A stretch of 64,000 nucleotides of DNA, taken from the NCBI GenBank assembly GCA_946811695.1, contig OX328125.1, positions 104,132,176 to 104,196,175 on the forward strand, in the 5' to 3' direction. Source of the stretch: Gonocerus acuteangulatus (lineage: Eukaryota > Arthropoda > Insecta > Hemiptera > Coreidae). The translations under genes were made by a program, and so were the position numbers. Below, in pieces: positions 1 through 10,433 of the stretch; position 1 is the stretch's first letter; each line of letters starts with the position of its first letter. A model generated the notes under the pieces. It saw nothing but the letters and a program-made list of their open reading frames with translations. It was not told the DNA's origin and did no database searches.

Positions 1-2160
1 CTCAACACAAGGTACTACTCCCTCCGGTACCTTCCTTGGTTGGTCTTGTCTACACGGCGACCTACTATAATGGTTCTATTGGTACTGGTGGGTGGTTTTA
101 AGGTACGTAGCTCCGTCCTGTATCTCAACACAAGGTACTACTCCCTCCAGTACCTTCCTAGGTCGGTCTTGTATACACGGCGACCTACTATAATCGTTCT
201 ATTGGTACTGGTGGGTGGTTTTAAGGTACGTAGCTCCGTCCTGTATCTCAACACAAGGTACTACTCCCTCCAGTACCTTCCTAGGTCGGTCTTGTATACA
301 CGGCGACCTACTATAATCGTTCTATTGGTACTGGTGGGTGGTTTTAAGGTACGTAGCTCCGTCCTGTATCTCAACACAAGGTACTACTCCCTCCAGTACC
401 TTCCTAGGTCGGTCTTGTATACACGGCGACCTACTATAATGGTTCTATTGGTACTGGTGGGTGGTTTTAAGGTACGTAGCTCCATCCTGTATCTCAACAC
501 AAGGTACTACTCCCTCCAGTACCTTCCTAGGTCGGTCTTGTCTACACGGCGACCTACTATAATGGTTCTATTGGTACTGGTCGGTGGTTTTAAGGTACGT
601 AGCTCCGTCCAGTATCTCAACACAAGGTACTACTCCCTCCAGTACCTTCCTAGGTCGGTCTTGTCTACACGGCGACCTACTATAATGGTTCTATTGGTAC
701 TGGTGGGTGGTTTTAAGGTACGTAGCTCCGTCCTGTATCTCAACACAAGGTACTACTCCCTCCAGTACCTTCCTAGGTCGGTCTTGTATACACGGCGACC
801 TACTATAATGGTTCTATTGGTACTGGTGGGTGGTTTTAAGGTACGTAGCTCCGTCCTGTATCTCAACACAAGGTACTACTCCCTCCAGTACCTTCCTAGG
901 TCGGTCTTGTCTACACGGCGACCTACTATAATCGTTCTATTGGTACTGGTGGGTGGTTTTAAGGTACGTAGCTCCGTCCTGTATCTCAACACAAGGTACT
1001 ACTCCCTCCAGTACCTTCCTAGGTCGGTCTTGTATACACGGCGACCTACTATAATCGTTCTATTGGTACTGGTGGGTGGTTTTAAGGTACGTAGCTCCGT
1101 CCTGTATCTCAACACAAGGTACTACTCCCTCCAGTACCTTCCTAGGTCGGTCTTGTATACACGGCGACCTACTATAATGGTTCTATTGGTACTGGTGGGT
1201 GGTTTTAAGGTACGTAGCTCCATCCTGTATCTCAACACAAGGTACTACTCCCTCCAGTACCTTCCTAGGTCGGTCTTGTCTACACGGCGACCTACTATAA
1301 TGGTTCTATTGGTACTGGTCGGTGGTTTTAAGGTACGTAGCTCCGTCCAGTATCTCAACACAAGGTACTACTCCCTCCAGTACCTTCCTAGGTCGGTCTT
1401 GTCTACACGGCGACCTACTATAATGGTTCTATTGGTACTGGTGGGTGGTTTTAAGGTACGTAGCTCCGTCCTGTATCTCAACACAAGGTACTACTCCCTC
1501 CAGTACCTTCCTAGGTCGGTCTTGTATACACGGCGACCTACTATAATGGTTCTATTGGTACTGGTGGGTGGTTTTAAGGTACGTAGCTCCGTCCTGTATC
1601 TCAACACAAGGTACTACTCCCTCCAGTACCTTCCTAGGTCGGTCTTGTCTACACGGCGACCTACTATAATGGTTCTATTGGTACTGGTGGGTGGTTTTAA
1701 GGTACGTAGCTCCGTCCTGTATCTCAACACAAGGTACTACTCCCTCCAGTACCTTCCTAGGTCGGTCTTGTATACACGGCGACCTACTATAATGGTTCTG
1801 TTGGTACTGGTGGGTGGTTTTAAGGTACGTAGCTCCGTCCTGTATCTCAACACAAGGTACTACTCCCTCCAGTACCTTCCTAGGTCGGTCTTGTCTACAC
1901 GGCGACCTACTATAATGGTTCTATTGGTACTGGTGGGTGGTTTTAAGGTACGTAGCTCCATCCTGTATCTCAACACAAGGTACTACTCCCTCCAGTACCT
2001 TCCTAGGTCGGTCTTGTCTACACGGCGACCTACTATAATGGTTCTATTGGTACTGGTGGGTGGTTTTAAGGTACGTAGCTCCATCCTGTACCTCAACACA
2101 AGGTACTACTCCTTCCAGTACCTTCCCAGGTCGGTCTTGTCTACACGGCGACCTACTTTA
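1..2160. repeat. 123-bp minisatellite, about 17.5 copies, with 738-bp higher-order repeat
   Basis: The unit beginning CTCAACACAAGG recurs every 123 bp from the first base of the window to about 2160, where it breaks into unique sequence; the array therefore starts outside the window. Because 123 is 41 codons, one frame on the + strand stays open for 713 codons (40-2181), but this follows from the period and is not evidence of a gene. Variant bases (ATG/ATC after CTATA, GTCCTG/ATCCTG/GTCCAG, TCTACA/TATACA) repeat in the same order every six units: for example the GTC-for-GTG change is at 582 and again at 1320, exactly 738 bp apart. That shows a six-unit block was duplicated as a unit. Confidence 0.95.
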
Positions 2161-2769
2161 ATTTCCTGTCAGATCGCTTAGGAAGTGGATACAGCGTCGC
2201 CTTCCCAATAGGACCATTGCGCCTGATCCCGTCACAAATATTAAAGTTCGTGAATTCTCTTAAAAATGTTTTCCCTCATTATTTCATTTCAACAGTACTG
2301 GCGAAGCCGTCCACTGATATAATTGGAATTTGGTCGATCGGTGAATTAAATTTATTATGAAAGTATTTTAGAGGACTAATAGAGCTCACACACGGAAAAT
2401 ATGATTATTGCTAATGATAAATGGCTCACATTTACCCAATATTCCAGGGCTTAGAAAAGTTCCCAAACGGTTTTCGATTTCACGGGTTTGGCTGTGGGCG
2501 ATTAATGTATATCTATAGATAGTAAATATGTACCGGAAAAATGAGTGCTTATACTGTTTATTTTTTGGAATTTAGCTGATTCATCTCTTTTTTTAACATT
2601 TTTATTTTTATTTCATTTCTTAGATGTCTACAAAGGTTCTCAATTTTTTTAATCCTAAAAATGCATATAAGACCGTGCCTGATTACGGTATTCCGGGGAT
2701 GGTGCGTGATCCAGGGTTAATATACTTGGTTTAATTGTTTTTATATGTTTTTAACATTTAAATTGTACG
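2161..2769. other. AT-rich stretch without a recognisable gene
   Basis: Unique-looking AT-rich sequence between the minisatellite and the first LINE relic. No ORF, repeat unit or RNA gene was recognised. Confidence 0.5.
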
Positions 2770-3130
2770 TTACATGTTGATGTTTTTTAAATAGAGTTGT
2801 TTAAAGTATGGGCTACCGTCTGTAAGAAGTTCATGTAAGTGGTTTGAAATATTTAGTTTTTTTTTTACGTTTTATGCATTCAGTGAGTGTATGTTCAATT
2901 GTCAAAGCTATATTATAAAGTCTGCATATTGGTTTTCCTTTTTTCTCCATGAGGTAATTATGTGTGAATAATGAGTGCCCAATCCGAAGCCTAGCCAGTA
3001 CTACTTGGTCTCTTATTGTCAATGTGTATTTTTCGTTACGCCAAGCTTTACTCTGTGTTCTTAATACGTTGGCTTCGGTACGGGGTATATATGAGGTACG
3101 GCGGACAAAATTGCCCAACTCCCTTACTTT
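2770..3130 (-). pseudogene. LINE relic: C-terminal end of reverse-transcriptase polyprotein
   Basis: Read on the minus strand, this encodes the tail module found after RNase H in several non-LTR elements of this window: a segment like VVLARLRIGHSLFTH, then YLM, then a zinc-binding-like C-x2-C-x7-H-x4-C region. Here the second Cys of the first pair is replaced (CRLY), so the knuckle is broken. A run of A/T near 2860 shifts the frame; the downstream frame reads ELLTDGSPYF and stops at 2770. The RT and RNase H domains are absent. It is a 5'-truncated, decayed copy with no likely function. The module identity rests on similarity to the better copies at 17558 and 59027. Confidence 0.7.
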
Positions 3131-3213
3131 ACGATGGCTGTAACTTGGCAAAAAAAAAAAAAAAACCCTCATAGTCCAATAGGTGCACAGACATTAAACA
3201 AATTATTAGAAAG

Positions 3214-3281
3214 TACGGGACAGATATGTCCCGTAACATACACTAATGAGTGAAATCGGTAACGGGACACCAGTGTCCCGT
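3214..3281. repeat. two short perfect palindromes sharing a TACGGGACA core
   Basis: Arms TACGGGACA and TGTCCCGTA (3214-3222 and 3227-3235) surround GATA. Thirty bases on, ACGGGACAC and GTGTCCCGT (3262-3270 and 3273-3281) surround CA. A third, shorter relative, TACGGGACAC followed by ATGTGTACC, lies at 3701-3719. They bracket the piggyBac-like coding tail at 3301-3396, so they may be terminal or subterminal transposase sites of the same element; that link is inference. Confidence 0.6.
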
Positions 3282-3300
3282 ACACGGCCTAATAAAAAAA

Positions 3301-3396
3301 GTTAAAAACGTGTATGTTTGTTTAGAGTGCGAAGGGAATCCGAGTTACTGTCTAAATTGTTTTAATGTGGACCATGAAGCCCAATCGCATTATTAA
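3301..3396 (+). pseudogene. possible piggyBac transposase C-terminal cysteine-rich tail
   Basis: The + frame from 3301 reads VKNVYVCLEC, then EGNPSYCLNC, then FNVDHEAQSHY and a stop (3394-3396). The spacing YVC-x2-C-x5-Y-C-x2-C-F-x3-H is what is expected of the C-terminal zinc-binding domain of piggyBac-family transposases. The frame has no nearby coding body: upstream it runs into the palindromes and a stop at 3244-3246. The catalytic DDE domain is not visible. It could be the remaining end of an internally deleted copy. Identification is by motif pattern only. Confidence 0.5.
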
Positions 3397-4079
3397 GTCA
3401 GGTTTCAAAAAAATAATTGAATTATAATTTTTGCTATGTTTCACTTATTCGTTGCGGCATGTAAAAGCATGAGTTCAAACAATTTTTTGTTTATATTTAA
3501 CTAGACTCTTATGATTTCTGTATATAATATTTGTGATGTTTGAGAATATAACGTAGGTAAGTACTGATCTAATCCAATTCCGGCATCATATAACCTTCAG
3601 TAACAAAAATATTAAGCAATAACGTTCAGAATTTTTTTTTTTTTTTGACTTTGTGTGATGTATATATATGTCTAGATGTTTTCCCCTACACATTAGTCCG
3701 TACGGGACACATGTGTACCTAGCCTACGACGAACCACTGAAATTACGTCCCGAAGCCAACGTGTTAAGTTGTCTGTTTGAGGAGAATCGTCCAGCATGTA
3801 TCCGTGTTCAGCCTAGTGGGATAATGTGATTTTAAGGGTAAGGACATCATCAGAAACAATGCTGATCATCATCAGAGCTGTCTGGTGGCGGCTTCTATGA
3901 CTATGTTTATGTTCGATTACCAGGAATGATAACAGGGTTATTGCCTCATATATTTTTATTACTACTTACTCTCACAGCTAATCAATGGATGAAGAAAGAA
4001 GTGCTTTTGAAATGTTTATTTATTTTTTCTCATTATAATACAGCATAAAAGCCATGCATATTAAATGATGGCGTATTTA
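3397..4079. other. AT-rich stretch, no gene seen
   Basis: Contains the third copy of the TACGGGACA-type palindrome (3701-3719) and a short T tract near 3631, but no supported gene. Confidence 0.4.
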
Positions 4080-4083
4080 TCTA

Positions 4084-4101
4084 GGCGCACGGTAGTGCGC
4101 C
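4084..4101. repeat. short hairpin GGCGCAC-GGTA-GTGCGCC
   Basis: Seven-base perfect arms around GGTA. The surrounding string ATCTAGGCGCACGGTAG also occurs at about 32010 and, with one change, at about 32365, inside a family A element. It is therefore a repeated module whose right half differs between sites. Confidence 0.55.
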
Positions 4102-4179
4102 AGAAAAGTTCCGGCCTAAGCATACTATGTGTATATTACAGGAGGTCTTAGAGCCGATTTTTACCCTCTCATAACTTTC

Positions 4180-4326
4180 AACCAGGTAAAGATAATGCTA
4201 TGAAATTTTACACAGGTATTATACTACTAGATGTGAGTAAAACTTGGCAATGTTTAGTTTTCTCTCTAAAGATAATTTCGGCACAAATAAAACATTGCCA
4301 AGTTTAAGAATATACCTGGTTGAGGA
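4180..4326. mobile_element. small foldback/MITE-like element with nested inverted repeats
   Basis: Outer arms TCAACCAGGTA (4188-4198) and TACCTGGTTGA (4313-4323) enclose inner 16-bp perfect arms, at 4240-4255 and 4290-4305 (AACTTGGCAATGTTT and its complement). The total of about 145 bp, nested symmetry and lack of an ORF fit a miniature inverted-repeat element. Target duplication was not established, so the exact ends are uncertain. Confidence 0.5.
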
Positions 4327-4710
4327 AAGTGATATTTTAGTAACTGGATATAAGTATTTTTATTGTTGTTTTTAGAGGTCAGTTGAAGTGTCTTTACTGT
4401 TCTTAGTAAGTAACTATGAGGTCTTCCAAGTAATGAACTTAGACATTTCTTTCTTGTATCATCTCTTGTATTGGCAAATATTTTTGGTTGAAAATATGGT
4501 GCACTTAATACACTAACTCATACTACTTTTTTGGAGTGTAGGATGGCAAGGTGTTTTTGGGGGGTTTTAGGAGAAGATATTTTTGGGGAAGGGAGTGTTT
4601 CTTTGTGGGGGGAGGAACTTGGCCTCTATTTCACATTTATGTTTTTTTTGGGGATTAAAATATCAATCTAAATTACAATTCAAAAATATTTGCAAAAGAC
4701 GCTGAAGAAT
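4327..4710. other. AT-rich stretch with a G-rich run
   Basis: No gene seen. Around 4550-4616 the + strand has four clustered G runs (six, four, three and six G) with long loops, a weak G-quadruplex candidate. Confidence 0.35.
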
Positions 4711-4880
4711 AAAAAAGTCCTACTCACAAGAATTGCGATATCTAGCGCTGTTTCGTTTAAACCTATTTTCATTTGGAAATTTTGGAATGGAAACAATTAA
4801 TTGTTTGTCTTAATCGTATGTGAAGAATCAAAACTCATGTAGAACGAAATCTCAAAGCGAAGCAAGATCTTAGGCTTCTA
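4711..4880 (+). mobile_element. diverged 5' end of family A (Helentron-like)
   Basis: AAAAAGTCCTACTCACAAGA followed by ATTGCGATATCTAGCGCTGTTTCG parallels the family A 5' terminus (AGTCCGACTCGCAGGA, then AGCGCGGTTCCG) seen better at 14405 and 15013. Further on, ATCTCAAAGCGAAG matches the same position in the copies at 6783 and 7531. It is a decayed, 5'-end-only copy. Confidence 0.5.
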
Positions 4881-5152
4881 TTGTTTTTATTGATATATCG
4901 TTTTTTTTTCTATTTTCCTCCACATCGGTTATAAATTTTACCTTGGAAATGGTTTCATTAGATTCCCCGAGTCCAATTACTTATAAAATGTTTACATGAA
5001 AGCCTAGTAACGCAAAGACGTAAGCTTTTCGAATCTTCCCCCGTTATGTTCACCCTAAAACCTTGTTGTGGAGGACGGATTCTCCCGGTAATTAAATTGA
5101 CCTTTCATAATTTGTCCATTTTTGTCCCAGCTAGAGAGCGAACACACAACCA

Positions 5153-5154
<2 letters not shown>

Positions 5155-5187
<33 letters not shown>

Positions 5188-5188
5188 C

Positions 5189-5221
<33 letters not shown>

Positions 5222-5222
5222 G
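5155..5222. repeat. (CA)n followed by (TA)n microsatellite
   Basis: ACAC dinucleotide runs interrupted by AACCAC and passing into TATATA. The 94-codon ORF covering it (5046-5330) is carried by the repeat and is not supported as a gene. Confidence 0.9.
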
Positions 5223-5410
5223 TACAAAACTTTCAAGTACCGTGGATTTCAAACGTATAATTTTCTAATCAGCACTTCTGAATTTCGCCATGAGGTCAAC
5301 CTCACAAGCGGGCTTCCTCACTACGGATGAAACACGCTAAAAACACATACAGTTCTGAAGGCACTGTTGTGATATTTTTATGATTATATTATGCTTTGTA
5401 CATCCTCTTA

Positions 5411-5608
5411 ATACTTCACCCTACTTACCCATTCGTACTTACTAGACAGAAAAGAAATACCCACGTGTAGAATATGCAAACGAACTCTAACCGTCAAAAA
5501 TGTACTGACTGACTGTAGACAACGTAGCGAACTAACCATTCCTAACGACTTACTGACGGAAGGTAGCCCATACATACAAACACTAGGTACTAACACATTT
5601 AAAACATG
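5411..5608 (+). pseudogene. LINE relic: C-terminal zinc-knuckle tail
   Basis: The + frame reads LTHSYLLDRKEIPTC, then RICKRTLTV, KNVLTDC, then LTIPNDLLTEGSPYIQ, ending TFKT and a stop at 5608. This is the C-x2-C-x7-x-x4-C tail shared with the other LINE relics here, with His replaced by Asn (KNVLTDC in place of KHILTDC). No RT or RNase H remains. It is followed by T-rich sequence. It is a short 5'-truncated copy. Confidence 0.65.
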
Positions 5609-6782
5609 AAAGCATTTATTTTTCATAGTTTTCATATTTTTAGGACATCGTTTTTTTTTTGTTTTTTTGTTGTTGTTTTTTTGGTACATATGACCAAAAC
5701 CTTTTTCTGGCGTTTTAATGAGTTCATCGCTTCCGTTGCGGAATTCACAATAAATAAATACTTCACCCTTCTAAATATATGCAAAGTATAATAATAATGA
5801 TGATATCGTCTCTATCAATCTATCGAATTTGAAAATCGGAACAAACTAGCGAACGGAGATAATCGATACATCGACGAAATAATATATTGAAAAATAGTCT
5901 AATTCGATTCTCAATTTAAGGCATTTCCGTAAATTCGTAAAGGGTTGGAGTAGTGACAATTTGAGACAAGCCGTATCGTCCATAATGCGAGGGGAATCTG
6001 AAAAACGAGATTTATCATATTCGATAGATCAACATGGCAGGGACATGTAAATCATCTTTGAGTCGTTTCGATTTTTTTTTTTTTTTTTTAATGATTATAA
6101 AAGTGATATCAATAGGGAATATGACATGCTGCAAATCCTTTGCAAAAATCAGTACTGCTTTTTGCTGGGATCTCCTATCTTATACTTTGTTTAGAACAAC
6201 AGAAATTGAAACACACTAAAGATAACGGAGTTCCTGCAACTGGACTTTTTATTAACATTGTTCATAATTTTTTTTTTACATTTAGCATATTTTTGTGGCC
6301 CAAAAAAACTGGCTTGTCCTGTTCTATAATGAATGGGAACCTCAAATTATGCTATCCGTCATCCATGTGCTGGAATTGAGAAGGAATTAATACCTATTTT
6401 AATATAGGCCGGTGCGAGGGCAACGAAATTACAAAAGGATGTGTGCGCGTATCTCTATTTGTCTGCGTGTATTTGCTTTGTGGAAACGGGTGTCGTCAAC
6501 ACCCATATATCACCAAGTTTTCGCCAATCCTGCCCCCAGTAGAGAAATGGGCTTGGCACTGGGGAATTCCCGGACCTCGTCCAATTTATAACAGAAATTA
6601 AAACCCTTCCGTTATAATTGAGCCGTAAAGTTAAATTTCTCCGACGAGAAATTGTACATCTCTAATTAATGGAGTTATGGATCCTTTGCCATAGTTTCTC
6701 TACGTTACACTTGACAAATGTAGATGAATAATGTCACAGGAGAGTGTAATATAAACAGGATTTACACAAAATCACAGAAAAA
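5609..6782. other. AT-rich stretch, no gene seen
   Basis: Short ORFs here are T-rich and unsupported. A less AT-rich patch at about 6400-6600 was not recognised. Confidence 0.4.
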
Positions 6783-6960
6783 CTATAAAACACCTTGTGT
6801 CATCTTAGCTCGTTTCCGTTCTTAAAACCAGTGTCATTTGGAAAGCTTAAAATAGAAAAAGTTAATGTTTTGTCCTTTTATTTTGGTAAAAAATGTAAAC
6901 TGAAATATCAAAGCGAAGCAAGATTTTAGGCGCCACCAACAGGAAACTGACAGTATCATA
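6783..6960 (+). mobile_element. diverged 5' region of family A
   Basis: TGTCATCTTAGCTCGTTTCC, CATTTGGAAAGCTTAAAATA and ATATCAAAGCGAAGCAAG, then GGCGCCACCAACAGGAAACT, follow the same order as the family A 5' region at 14800-15013 (minus strand there) and at 4711. It has no terminal ORF. Confidence 0.5.
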
Positions 6961-7115
6961 AGAAGAAATTACTCCATTTAAGTACCGATAACTTGGAATG
7001 AAATAGCTTTATGAAAAATAGAAGAAACCATGTTTTTTTAGGATATGTAAGATTTAAAATTTTTTTTAACTTTACTACGATTTCGAGTTAAATGACAAAG
7101 GAGAATAAGGGATTT

Positions 7116-7505
7116 ATCAATCTATATACATACATAAAAATCACGTGTCTGTCTGTTTTTTGTTCGTTTGTTTGTTTGTTCGTTATACAAATCTACACCG
7201 TTTGATCGATTTTGACCAAACTTGGCTCACAGGTAGGTCAAATTTCAAAATTTTGTCAAAAGGTCAAAAGTTTTGTTCAAGAAAAATTGGCTACTTGAAG
7301 ATTGTGACGGCCATTTTGAATCGACAGCAGGATCTGCTCCTGGCCTCTGTCGGCTGTTAGATAAAGTGCTGTTGTGCTGGCCTCTGCCGGTATCATTATG
7401 AACTAAACCAAATTCACAACTATAGACAACTAGGTATCAAGTAGATCTTGATACGGGGAGAGTCATGGACAGAAAGTAGGTGTAGCATGGCTCACTGGGT
7501 AATAG
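7116..7505 (+). mobile_element. family B repeat, partial copy
   Basis: Starts at AAATCACGTGTCTGTCTG, continues with CAAATCTACACCGTTTGATC, GACCAAACTTGGCTCACAGG, and ends AAAGTAGGTGTAGCATGG. The same order of blocks occurs at 46092-46510 (+) and reversed at 61021-62152. The ends and lack of coding capacity mark a non-autonomous element; its class is not settled because I did not find matched subterminal repeats as in families A and C. Confidence 0.7.
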
Positions 7506-7516
7506 CTAGGTCATTA

Positions 7517-7700
7517 TAAAACGTTTAACTGGAAGCCTTGTAAAGCAAAACGTTCGAATCGCAGGAGCTGCCTCATCTTATCGTGGTTCCGTTCATATAT
7601 CTGACGCCATTAGTAAAGGAACAGAAGCAGTTTTGGTAGGTTTCAATCTTCCATAATAAATATAGAATGAAATCTCAAAGGGAAGGCAGATTTGTTTTTT
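7517..7700 (+). mobile_element. diverged 5' end of family A
   Basis: CGCAGGAGCTGCCTCATCTT, CGTGGTTCCGTTCATA, ATTAGTAAAGGAA and GTAGGTTTCAATCTT match the family A 5' block. The preceding module (GTTTAACTGGAAGCCTTGTA) also occurs at about 4990 in diverged form. Confidence 0.55.
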
Positions 7701-7920
7701 GGTGAGTCCAGTAAACTGTGGACACTCCCCACGATTTCCCAACCGTTTACGAGATATTTAAATACGAATATCCTAGAACATTCATATCTGTTAATACCAT
7801 GTTTTGTTTTCTCTTATTAAATTTTTTCACCGCTAAAAATCTGAGGTAATTATTAATTAACACACATCTTAATTAAACTTGACCCCAAACTAATATTTAT
7901 TTTTCTCATCTTCTTTACAT

Positions 7921-7952
7921 TAAACGTTTCGGCTATTTTGCCTTTGTCAATC
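7921..7952 (-). ncRNA. decayed hammerhead-like motif
   Basis: Minus strand: TTGACAA, AGGC, loop, AGCC, GAAACGTT. The first core element (CTGANGA in better copies) has two changes, so it is unlikely to be active. Confidence 0.3.
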
Positions 7953-8322
7953 TAGAAGAAAATTGAAGAGTTACACATCTGATTGACTCCTAAAATTTGC
8001 CATTAAAATACAATTATTTAACCTCTTATCCCAAAATTACTTAAATTAATTTACTTCCTACTAGCAATCCTTATTTTAAAATTTATAAAATTGGTCTTTG
8101 TCATCCTGACCCTAATACTCTACACCAGCATTCCTGGTGAAAGTGATGATGGTGTAGAATATTAGGGCCAAGATAGCAAAGACCAATTTTACAAAATGTA
8201 AAATAAGGACAGCAGGTATGAGTTAAAGTAATTTATTTTAAGTAATTTTGGGACAGAGGGTTAAATAATTGTATATTAATGGTAAATTTAAGGAGATGTT
8301 TAATGTAGGCCTTCAGATTTAA

Positions 8323-8356
8323 TGTTGAAAATGGCAAAATAGCCGAAACGTTTAAT
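8323..8356 (+). ncRNA. decayed hammerhead-like motif, opposite arm
   Basis: Plus strand: TTGAAAATGGC, loop AAAATA, GCCGAAACGTTTAATG. It mirrors the motif at 7921 across the inverted repeat; the CTGANGA box is lost. Confidence 0.25.
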
Positions 8357-8523
8357 GTAAAGAACGAGAGAAAAATAAAAATTGGTTTGAGTTCAAGATC
8401 AATTAAAATGTGTGTTAATTATTTATTTTTAATTTCAAAGTCCGTTATTATTAACGAAGAATTTTATTACTGTCATTTATAGTGTCTTTTCTTTTTTTCC
8501 AAAGAAAGGTCACCAGTTCATAG

Positions 8524-8598
8524 TAGGAATCGAACCCACGACCCTTGGCTCGGAGTGTTTACAGCTCACAACTTAACACTCATGGCCACCGAGCCTCC
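8524..8598 (-). repeat. tRNA-like SINE head (promoter boxes), family 3
   Basis: On the minus strand, GGAGGCTCGGTGGCCATGAG carries an A-box-like segment and GGGTTCGATTCC a B box, about 40 bases apart, the layout of an RNA polymerase III type-2 promoter. The arms do not fold into a clean cloverleaf, so a SINE head or tRNA pseudogene is more likely than a functional tRNA. Confidence 0.5.
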
Positions 8599-8599
8599 A

Positions 8600-9175
8600 A
8601 TGTGTGTTAATGTTTTCTTTACTAATATTCCTTATATTCCTTGTTAAATTAGTATATTTTTCTTAAATATCTAAAACAGTAAACTAAAATAGTTTACATA
8701 CAAATAAAATCATTGCATTTAAATATTCTAAGACGACGCTTTTTATGCTATAGGCGTTTTCTTGTTGTTTATTGAGAAAAGGACAGACATTTTCTTTTCA
8801 ATAGGAGTCGCACAGAACTACAAGTTAGAAGGACTAGTTTTCCATACAAAGGGTCCTGTAGGGGGGAGTGAAGAAAAGGTGCTATTAGGTATGCAAACAG
8901 ACCTAAACAAACAGACGGTGGGTTGAAGGTAGGTTGTGTAAATACCATACCTTCTTGAATACCCTTCAAGGCATGTACCTACCTATTCAGGCTGATGTAT
9001 TATCTTGTACCACTCAAAGGGAGTACTCAGGCTAACATATTTACATACAAGGAATTGTATATGTTTAGGGTGCCTTAGAAGCATAGGTTCATTCATAGAT
9101 CCGTGTAGTATATCTGTGAATACTTGGATTTCTGGTTGGATGAACGTGAGATATAAGCGGGATTTTTCTTTTTAG
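8600..9175. other. AT-rich stretch, no gene seen
   Basis: The minus-strand ORF at 8769-8969 shows no recognisable domain. Confidence 0.35.
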
Positions 9176-9179
9176 TTGG

Positions 9180-9530
9180 GGGGCGACGTTAGCTCAGCGG
9201 TAGAGCACTGGACTAATAAGTTGGAGGACCTGAGGTCGAATCCTGAGCAAGCACTAAAGATTTTTTCTTCTAGTGTCTTCGTTCATGGGTTGAATTCGGC
9301 CTCCCTGACCGTCTCTAGGCCAACCCAGCCTTTAATAAATTTATCGATGTGTACCTTGGATGCTAATGACCCTAACAGTCGAAGCAGCCAAGGGGAAAAT
9401 CAGGCGACCGGAGTATAGTACTGACCACAATATCTCCCTAGTGTTCCGTGCGGTCATGAATCAGCTACCTCTATAGTATCTGCCCCTCATGGCCGTCGTG
9501 GCCTGTTACGGGACTGATTTTTTCTTTTTC
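9180..9530 (+). mobile_element. tRNA-derived SINE, family 1, full-length-like copy
   Basis: The head has an A box (TTAGCTCAGCGGTAGAGC) and B box (GGTCGAATCCT). The body contains GTGTCTTCGTTCATGGGTTG and CCTAACAGTCGAAGCAGC, and the 3' end reads GGCCTGTTACGGGACTGAT then a T-rich tail. The same order of blocks is found at 33603, 50366 and 62341, with 3' fragments at 43728 and 62845. The repeated head-plus-body structure shows this is a SINE and not a tRNA gene. The 80-codon ORF inside it is a shadow. Confidence 0.9.
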
Positions 9531-9562
9531 TTTGGCTAGAACATTAATGGGAAAGGATTCTC

Positions 9563-10132
9563 GATTTTAACCTTTAACACTTCCGCTGCGGCTGTCATTC
9601 TTTAGGAATACCTCAGTAGCTGGTGGATTTTAACCTTTAACACTTCCGCTGCGGCTGTCATTCTTTAGGAATACTTCAGTATCTGGTGGATTTTAACCTT
9701 TAACACTTCCGCTGCGGCTGTCATTCTTTAGGAATACCTCAGTAGCTGGTGGATTTTAACCTTTAACACTTCCGCTGCGGCTGTCATTCTTTAGGAATAC
9801 TTCAGTATCTGGTGGATTTTAACCTTTAACACTTCCGCTGCGGCTGTCATTCTTTAGGAATACCTCAGTATCTGGTGGATTTTAACCTTTAACACTTCCG
9901 CTGCGGCTGTCATTCTTTAGGAATACCTCAGTATCTGGTGGATTTTAACCTTTAACACTTCCGCTGCGGCTGTCATTCTTTAGGAATACTTCAGTATCTG
10001 GTGGATTTTAACCTTTAACACTTCCGCTGCGGCTGTCATTCTTTAGGAATACCTCAGTATCTGGTGGATTTTAACCTTTAACACTTCCGCTGCGGCTGTC
10101 ATTCTTTAGGAATACCTCAGTATCTGGTGGAT
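9563..10132. repeat. 63-bp tandem repeat, 9 copies
   Basis: GATTTTAACCTTTAACAC recurs at 9563, 9626, 9689 and on to 10130. Units differ mainly at C(C/T)TCAGTA(G/T)C: units 1-4 alternate between two types and units 5-9 use a different mix, suggesting two separate expansion steps. It contains stop codons, so is non-coding. Confidence 0.95.
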
Positions 10133-10433
10133 TTTTTGTTTGAATATTTCACGTAAACGTTTTTTTTCCCCATAAACAAAGCAAAAACATCTTCCAGTCA
10201 GCCGATTTGAAAACTCTTTTGGAAAGCACAAACAATACCGAAGGCAACTGTCTTTGCATGGAGCTGTAAAAGTGAATCCCCTACATTTAAGAGCCTTTTG
10301 AATCTAAAGGGAAAAGTAATGAAGGAATTGAGAGGAGATGGTTGACCGTTGATGATGCAAGGTAGGGATTGTCGGGGTTCGGTCATTACATCTTAATAAA
10401 ACTATATTTTACAAGTGAAAATGGTTTTATTGT

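Larger units (their letters stand above)
7852..8425. repeat. large imperfect inverted repeat, arms about 285 bp
   Basis: AATTAACACACA at 7855-7866 is mirrored by TGTGTGTTAATT at 8409-8420. The mirror continues inward to CTACACCA (8120-8127) and TGGTGTAG (8150-8157), giving a 22-base loop. Arms are clearly similar but with many differences and small indels, so the structure is old. Each arm contains AAACGTTTCGGCTATTTTG or its complement, a decayed copy of the hammerhead-like motif described at 10434. It is probably a foldback or inverted duplicate of a retroelement end. Confidence 0.75.

Noticed and set aside
40..2181. 713-codon ORF read through the 123-bp minisatellite
   Set aside because: The period is a multiple of three, so a frame without a stop in one unit stays open throughout. 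No start context, homology or coding constraint is visible.
4550..4616. G-quadruplex
   Set aside because: G runs are present but the loops are long, so the evidence is too weak to list as its own feature.
9176..9418. ORF across the SINE at 9180, and the idea that it is a tRNA gene
   Set aside because: The tRNA-like head is followed by a body found in several dispersed copies; the anticodon arm does not pair well.
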